Assembly (NCBI GenBank): GCA_038501195.1
Contig: JBBPUQ010000008.1
Coordinates: 3,110,501-3,174,500 of the forward strand
DNA length: 64,000 nucleotides
Direction: 5' to 3'
Source: Nemania diffusa
Taxonomy: Eukaryota > Ascomycota > Sordariomycetes > Xylariales > Xylariaceae
Shown: piece by piece, positions 57,174-64,000 of the stretch
How positions within the stretch are numbered: position 1 is the stretch's first letter
Layout of the letters: the number at the start of each line of letters is the position of its first letter
The notes under the pieces: model-generated
Database searches by the model: none
Told to the model about the DNA's origin: nothing
The model's input: the letters and a program-made list of their open reading frames with translations, nothing else
Position numbers and translations under genes: made by a program

Positions 57174-58087
57174 AAACTAAAGATGATGCAACGTTTTCCT
57201 GTAGTCTCTACATATATTCTAGCTGCTCTATTACGAAGCAGCCACTTAGTCGTCAATAATTCCAGGGTTCGGGATACATCTCCTAATCGGGGGCATTAGA
57301 GAAGCAGCGAGGAAGCTAAATCTTGTGCTTCGTTTCAAACAAGGAATCCATTCTGTAGGGAATACCCAAAGGCGTTCGAACGGGAAACAGGAGGCTCGGC
57401 TCAGCGGGACTAAAATAAAGGGCAAAGGGCCCGAAATGAGTGAGGGTCGGTCATGGGGAATGAAGTGGCATTAGGTGGAATTCATTTTGCCTTACCAAAG
57501 ACCACCCTTGTTTTTTCCCCCCATTATATTCTTCCTCATTTCTTCTTCATTACTGTAACTCTACCTCTCTCTGTAATATCATGCGTAGCCAGCTAGATAC
57601 TGCATTGACGCTCGGTGCGGCTGCCTCTGAGGGCTCTCGGTGAAGGTACAGGGCGCAGGACTGGATCATGTTCTCTATCAAACGGACTCCTCAAGAGGCA
57701 ACGAACCGAAGTGCTAATAATACAGGGGAACCCCATTTCCTCAACTAATTTTGGTCACATATTGATGTTAGTGACGGCCACGGAGCCAGTGATCGTGATG
57801 AATAGTAGGTGCTAATTTGTATTTTCTGAATACCCGCGTACATTAACTAATCGGGTCTTTTCCGAGTCTTTTGAGCTATATAATCTTCCGAATCTTTTCA
57901 GCCATATAAGTTTGATATTTTTTTTCTTTCCTTTCATTTCAGAGTCGTTCTTTTTTGCAATCCCCACCTCATTCAACCTCCTGTACCCCACGATTTAAGA
58001 CCCTCCATTGGATATATTTATACAGATTAGCATATAACGAAAGATGCGAAGCTCTCGATCCCTCCCCTCTTTATACACCAAAACTTT
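57174..58087. other. Intergenic between convergent RSC9 and SCP160 genes
   Basis: Convergent gap of 914 bp with T-rich runs at 57922-57955. No gene or repeat seen. Confidence 0.5.
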
Positions 58088-61000
58088 CTAGTCTCTGCGT
58101 CCTGACTGTCCGTCCCGGACTGCGGCTAGAATAAGATCCTTGGCTTTTTCACAGCCTTCTCTAGAGCCTAGGATTTCAATCGCTTCATCTTTAGCCTGGT
58201 CGCGTGGAACGTTGATCTTGCAGCCACTCTGTTTCCGAATTGCATTGACCTTAGACCCGCCAGTACCAATGACAAGACGGTAGGTTGACGGGTCGGGAAG
58301 AACAAGGTAACCCGTGCTGTTATTATTCTTCTGAGCCTGTTCAAGGGCCGCAGTAATAGCTCTCTTGGCCTTTTCGAGGCCGTCCTTGTTCCCCTTCAGA
58401 ACCCAAGGAATCTCGCCCTCCTCAGAAGAAACCGCATCTACGATTACCCACGAATGAGCATCAGCAGTCGCCTCCACATCATCGGTGATCAGAGGGAGGG
58501 CGCTTGCGTCTCCTCGGGTGCTTGGAGCCTTCGATTTAGCCGGAGGGTTCTGGCCGGCGTGGTCGACCGTGACCTTGTGATCGTTACGAAGTCTGCGGAA
58601 GAATTGACCGTTCTCCGATATAACATTGTGATACTTCCGAGGAATTTGGATGGTTTCTCCTTGCGACTCCTTAACTATCGACGAGATGTGGGTTTTGACT
58701 TTCTCAACATCCGCAGGCAGGCCGACTAATTTGACCCCAGTTGAGCCACTACCTTGCCGAGGAATGTCGATGGAAACATTGAACTGGGATTCAAGTTGCC
58801 GTTTAGCCTCGCCACCGCGGCCGATGAGCGTTCTATGCTTCTCAACTGGCACATCTATGGTCTCCGTGACCTGGCTTTCTCGTTGTGACACAAATGATTC
58901 AATGCTCGCAACAATCTTGTCAACAACATCGCGTCGCCCCTCGATCCTGATACCATTACCATCGGCATCCTGTTTAGGAAACTGAACGGTGCGCGCTTGT
59001 AGGCGCCGATCTTCTGGCCCTCCAGCCTTGATGACAATGTCTCGCAGAGTAGAGCCTACCACAGTGTTAGAAAAGTTTCACTCTCATTATTTAGTTAGGA
59101 TTCACTCATACCTCCGGGTCCAATTAAGTTCTTATGCCACTTCCGGTCTACTTCTAGAGTCGTGGTGATGGTGTCGTCAAAAATGGCTCGCTTCTCTTCG
59201 AGAATTTTCTTTGCTGCGGTAACTTGTTGCTTGCTTCCTCTAATCGTGATCTCGACTATAGCGTCTGGTGCCTCGTTTCTGTCATTAGGTATATCGACCC
59301 TTGCTCCGGTAGCTTGGCGTAGTTCATCCATAGCAGCACCACCAGAGCCGATTAGAGACGGCAGTTGCTTTTGTTGCACCGCTACTGTCTCGGAGAAGGC
59401 ATGCTCTTGAAGGTACTGGTATAAAGAGAATATCTCGTCTCGAGCAGCATCCGCACCTTTCTTGGGTCCTCGTACTGTGACCTCGTCGGGAGCTTGCTGT
59501 CGTCGTGGCTTGCTTGCTTCGCTTGCGGCATCTGCGACAGACTCGTCATCCTTCGCAGGTTTAGTGGTCTTGGGGAAATTGATGTGAACGCCGTATCGGT
59601 TCTGTAGCCGCAGAATCTGGCCACCTTGCGCACCAATAAGCTCTCTATGAAACTTAGGTTCGATCTTAAGGCTATGAGTAGTCTCGTCTGCCCATTGCCG
59701 TCCAAGCGAAGTAATGTGGGATTTCGCCCTCTCTGCCTTCGCTTTGGGACCTTTGAGTTCAACCTCGCCATTTTGAACCTGGATGTCGACGTCGAATTTC
59801 TCACGCAGCTCGTTGATATGGCTACCGGCCTTACCAATAAGATGGTTTGCAAACTTCTGCGGGAATTCGAATTTCAAAGTGAATCCGCGTTCTTTCTCAT
59901 CTTCTTTCTCCTGCTCCACGAAAGTAGCAGACTTCTCAGCGAGATCTTTTACTTTTGAAACGGGACCCCGCATAGTCACGGTCGTGCCCTTAACACTAAC
60001 ACGGATAGGGATGTCGCCAGCAGCACGAATTGTGGCATCTTGTTCCTTTTTGATGAATTTGCGAAGTTTTTCTTGGAACCTGGATTGAATTAGCGTCATT
60101 CGAACGATTTTATGGGGGCGTTAACGTACTTGACTGGGACTTCAAGAGTGGCTGTTTCGATCTTCTCCTGCTTGTTAATCAAATCGAGGATATGGCTTCT
60201 GGCGTCAAGAAGCCCTTGCTGGAAAGTGCGAAGTTCCGAAGCAGTAGGGGTCTTCTGTGGGATCTCATACGCATCTCCTCCAACGTCAGGTCCCTCATAT
60301 ACCAGGAGGATAGGTAGTTCGGGGTCTGAGCTATCTGGGACAACCATATGGACACCGAACGAATCCTGCAGTCTGGGCCTAATGTCACTACGTAGGTAAG
60401 AGTGGAAGAAGGGATCGACTGGTATTGCCGCTAGACGCGAGGGTGGGTGACTGTTAACGATAGAGCTCATCTCTTTCTGCGCCTTGAGAGCATTCTTCCC
60501 TTCTCTAGCGTACAGCTCCCAAGGGCTGTTTATACCGCTAGTGTATGGCGTGTTGATATTTATCTTATACAATTTTTCAAGTCGCTCAATCTCCTTTCTC
60601 TGCCGGAGATAGCGAGCAAGATCTCGGGTATAAATAGGTTCACCGCCTGGAGCATGGTTGTGATGTTTCGCGACATTGAAAACTGAGGTGTGCACCTGTG
60701 TAGCCAGCTCCATTGCCTTCTCCAGGCCATTGGAAACATCATCTGCTAGACCAACAACTGTGACGGTATCAACACCTGGTTCGCTAGGGAGAATGACAAC
60801 ACAGTTGGTATCAGCGAAGAACTCGTCTGATGGAATGCCACGCTCTCCGATGATGAACTGGTGAGCGCCTTGGCGGATATCTACTTGGTCCATGTGCAAT
60901 TGATTCTGTAGTTCATGTACCCGGTGCTCGATCGCAGCTCTCGCAGCCTGGACCGCGGCACGCTCACCCGCCAGCTGGATATGATTGTCATTTGGCGTAG

Positions 61001-62119
61001 GGGTGAACCTCGGCCTCTGTCCAGACGATGGCATTTGGGGCACCTGAGAAGCCCATGGTAGATGTGGCGGTACCCGGATCTGGACGCCGTGCTCTGCCTC
61101 GAGAGCATGGGCCAGACTATTGTTCGGGCCGGCAATGAAGGGGTAGAATTCGGCCGGGACAGACTTCAGCTTCGTACTTGCATTGACCGATCGTTCTCCG
61201 ACAATCTTTTCAATTAGCTGACGAGCCAGAGCAGCTGTGTGAGTGTTGCCCTCAATGACAACATCAATCATGGCATCGTCGTCATCGTCTACATTGGCGG
61301 CAGCTTCACTGATCTTCGGCATTTGGATTCGTGCACCAGATTTCTCCTGAATGGACTTGATCGTGGCGCCTTGCTTGCCAATGATATGAGCCCTTGTAGA
61401 TTGCGGGATCGAAATAGTAGCGGTTTCCTGGGTAGGTTTTGTTAGCGAAATGGGCAATACAGAGTGGTAGTGTTGAGGCTTACCTTGCGACCAATTTGCG
61501 AAACCAGATCACGCAAAGCTTGTTGAGCTTTATCTTGAGGACCAGAAGCTTCAAACTTGAGCTGACCGCCAGGCCCGGTGGCCATTGTAATGGTTGCTCG
61601 AGACTTGCGGTTGAGATCATTTATAGTGTCTGCGATCGGACGTTTCAGCTGGTCGCGCGGGAGGAGCGAGGACGAAGGCAGCATGATGGTTTCCACGTTT
61701 CGGCCGGGGATAGCCATCGGGGGAGGGACGCCCATCGGGGTAGCCGCTCTGGACGTAGGTGTCGATGTACGGGGAGTACCATTAGCTGACCAGGAGATAC
61801 CATTGGCATTGCCATTTGCGCCGCCTTTGGCGCCCGCCCAGATGGGAGGATAGCTGGTCTTGGGGGCGGTGTTCCTAGGCACGCCGAGCTCGGGGAAGGC
61901 CTCGTGCGATTGGGTGTCCAAGGCAGCCGAGACCTCAGCAGGCTGTTTCCCAGCGGCTTTGGCGGACATTGTAGGGGCCCAAGTAGGGTCAGAAGGCGCC
62001 GTAGTAGTAGTTAAGGGCTTAGCTTCGTCATCAGGCGCATCTTCGACGGTGGCTTGAAGAGGATGCTGAGCGTGCTTCTGAAGGAGCCGGGCGGCGGCGG
62101 AAGCTTCTTCGGACGCCAT
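58088..62119 (-). CDS. SCP160: Multi-KH RNA-binding protein SCP160/vigilin
   Basis: Vigilin-family protein with many KH domains that binds mRNA and polysomes at the ER and cytosol. 1289 residues; exons 62119-61484, 61427-60130, 60079-59112 and 59055-58088 (introns 56, 50 and 56 bp). KH GxxG loops visible in order include IIGKQGATI, the degenerate FIAGPNNSL and IIGERGI, LIGKAGSHI, LIGAQGGQI, LIGSGGAAM, LIGPGGSTL across the last splice, LIGRGGEAK, the degenerate VISENGQFF and VIGTGGSKV. Classical and degenerate KH units alternate, as in yeast Scp160. The N-terminal ~150 residues are low-complexity, with PELGVPRNTAPKTSYPPIW typical of fungal homologues. An in-frame ATG at 62164 would add MLFALCLCVKHRLET; the downstream ATG with GCCATGG context is preferred. 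Confidence 0.96.
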
Positions 62120-64000
62120 GGTTTCAAGTCTGTGCTTAACGCATAAGCAAAGAGCAAAGAGCAAAGGGGCTGTAAGCTAGCAGAGAGAGATGCTAGATAT
62201 GTAGCAGCGGTATTGGGTTGGGGAGGACGGAGCAAGCTCTGCCGAGGTTCGCCAGATGGTGGCGCAGGAGGATTGTTAAGGAGGGCGAAGGTCAACTCAC
62301 TGAGTGTCTAGATAGAGCAACTTAAAACAGCCGTAGAACTTCCAATTGACTTCGCTCAACAATCAAGTTGAGCAATGACAGGTAACAGGGTAACAATTAC
62401 ACGTGGAGAGGTAGTACCAATACAGTAGGGGATACCAGAGAGCGATAGAGATAGAGCGAGAGCTGCAGAAGAAGCTAGAACATGTTGCACAGCGGATGCG
62501 GCCGGTCTGCTTTGTCAACGGAGAGGATAGGAGGTGTATACTACTGGGAGCTGGCGCTGTGCGTTTTCGAGATGCCGCCAGCACAAGCAGGGCGAGGGCT
62601 GAGGATTGAGGATTGGAGATTGGGGATTGGGGAGTTGCAGAGGAGCTGCGTCGATGAACAGTGTCGGGGTGTTTCTGACTGACTCTGACCAGATGTTCAA
62701 AAAAAAGGGTGCTTCAAAGGGTGAGGTGGAACTTGCAGTTTGTCCAGAAGACAGGTCTCCACCTGGCGCGACCATCCTCCAATAATCTAGTCTCAATTTA
62801 GTCTTTTGGGGTGCCGGCCCTTGTCAGGTACCTCCATATCGGCACCTCCCGTTCATTACTCCGACCAGCTACTTGAATAGTGCGGTAGGCAGCTGAGAGT
62901 CCAGTACATAATTGTTAGTGAGGTTCATCGATTGCCCCGCAGTCCCCCCATCTTCAGAGCTTGGAGACCTTTGGAGACAGCTGGAAGCTACCCAGTGGAC
63001 CGGACAGCTCCAAAGAGAAATACCACCCGGCCAGTTGAGGACGGCCCGAGAATGATCGAGAATCACCTGGGCATCATCGTATAGTAGAACGACAGAAGCA
63101 CGGTCAGTCGGTATAAACCTACAATAGGTATCATAGAGATAGGCGATTGCTTGTCCAAGTCAGCCCCGACCGGAAATATCCTTCTTTCTTCACGTGCATC
63201 CTAGCTAGCTAGTCTTGCCGGGGAGCTTAATAGGTAAGACATTCTCGAAGCATAGAAGACTCCCTCAGTATAAGTAACGAGACCGCCACCTTCGCTTGTA
63301 ATGTATAATGGCTAGATGTACGCTACCTAGGTAGGTACTGAAACCTCGGCGTACGTGGTTGTCGAGTTGTATAATACTAACATTTAGATAAAGACCCAAC
63401 CTAGAGGACGTTGATGGTATTTTCTCAGCCCAGCTTTTTAACTTGGGGGCAATTAAGAAGCTACGTAGGCGTTCCATGCGTTGCCTGATTACCGAAGCTC
63501 GGACGAGGCCTGTGTATACTGAGAAGAAAAGATTTGAGTATGAAAGAAATGCTAGATCCGATGTCGTATGTTTCCATTTGAAGGAAGAGCATCTTATGAT
63601 TATTATGAGACTCAGCTTCACTATTGTACCGTAGTAGAACAATGAGTGGCGCAAAGCGCAGTCTCGATGACATGCAACGCTAGCCTAGTCTCGATGTCTA
63701 CCTCGTCGTTAATTAATCCTTAATCTAAACTGAGTTGCCGCGCAGACGACGTACCCGTGCACGTAGCCATCTACGAGCCTATCGCTGCACGTCGCGAGTG
63801 TCGTGGGCTGTCATTTGCCGATCTTGTGCATCCTCGTCCAACTTTCTGGCGTTCACGCCACGCCACGATATCATGGCCCGTATACGGCCTTGTCGATTGA
63901 AACGGGAGGCCGAAGCTTAGGTCGCATTACGGTCCGGTCCAGAAACGAATGGGTCAAGAGAGAAAGGGTAAACCCCCAGACCGAGAGTTCGTAAAGCCTG
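62120..64000. other. Region upstream of SCP160, no further gene seen
   Basis: Contains the SCP160 leader/promoter. A direct repeat GGATTG(A/G)GGATTGGAGATTGG lies at about 62603-62628. A TACCTAGGTAGGTACT tract is at 63326. Remaining reading frames are short and without resemblance to known families. The window ends in uncharacterised DNA. Confidence 0.5.

Noticed and set aside
61578..62057. Plus-strand frames over the SCP160 N-terminus
   Set aside because: Shadow frames opposite a well-supported KH protein exon.

Overview
The window is nuclear DNA of a filamentous ascomycete (Pezizomycotina, probably Sordariomycetes). The gene models need short GT-AG introns (about 46-196 bp) with CTAAC/CTGAC-like branch sites. 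The gene content is typical: HET-domain and NACHT/ankyrin (NLR-like) proteins, a Fungal_trans_2 regulator, a berberine-bridge-like flavoenzyme, and core genes such as MED13, ENP2, RSC9, SCP160 and CTR86. Intergenic DNA is AT-rich and carries many short TACCTA/TAGGTA palindromic tracts. No operons, rRNA, tRNA or CRISPR were recognised.

The left half (1-33 kb) looks accessory. It holds the 3' part of a GH47 alpha-mannosidase (32-1528), a flavin-reductase-like split-barrel protein (3012-3887, minus), a large NLR-like NACHT/ankyrin protein whose 3' end has decayed (5120-9073, minus), a perfect-looking ~1 kb foldback element with a 9-bp repeat core (9745-10753), and a tiny three-exon mitochondrial ribosomal protein gene bL33m (11153-11602). 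Further along are a 1274-residue coiled-coil protein of unknown role (12168-16092, minus), a Fungal_trans_2 regulator (16929-18660, minus) divergent from an SDR gene (19505-20602), a 2EXR-like protein, a secreted NucA/NucB-type nuclease (22928-23739, minus), a DUF6924-like small protein (24671-25246, minus) and a HET-domain gene (26213-29255). A gene-poor AT-rich stretch of 3.9 kb follows.

The right half (33-62 kb) is mostly housekeeping: a single-pass membrane protein, ENP2 (ribosome biogenesis), MED13 (Mediator kinase module), methylthioadenosine phosphorylase, CTR86/ataxin-10, a low-complexity unknown, RSC9 (chromatin remodelling) and SCP160/vigilin (RNA binding). One secreted flavoenzyme gene (44763-47391) and a MITE-like AT-rich insertion (43620-44184) sit among them.

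The genes do not form one pathway. The most interesting features are the decayed NLR repeat array, the foldback element, and the co-location of NLR, HET and secreted nuclease genes. Exon coordinates below were derived by joining reading frames at GT/AG sites. Every multi-exon model closes in frame, but none has transcript support.
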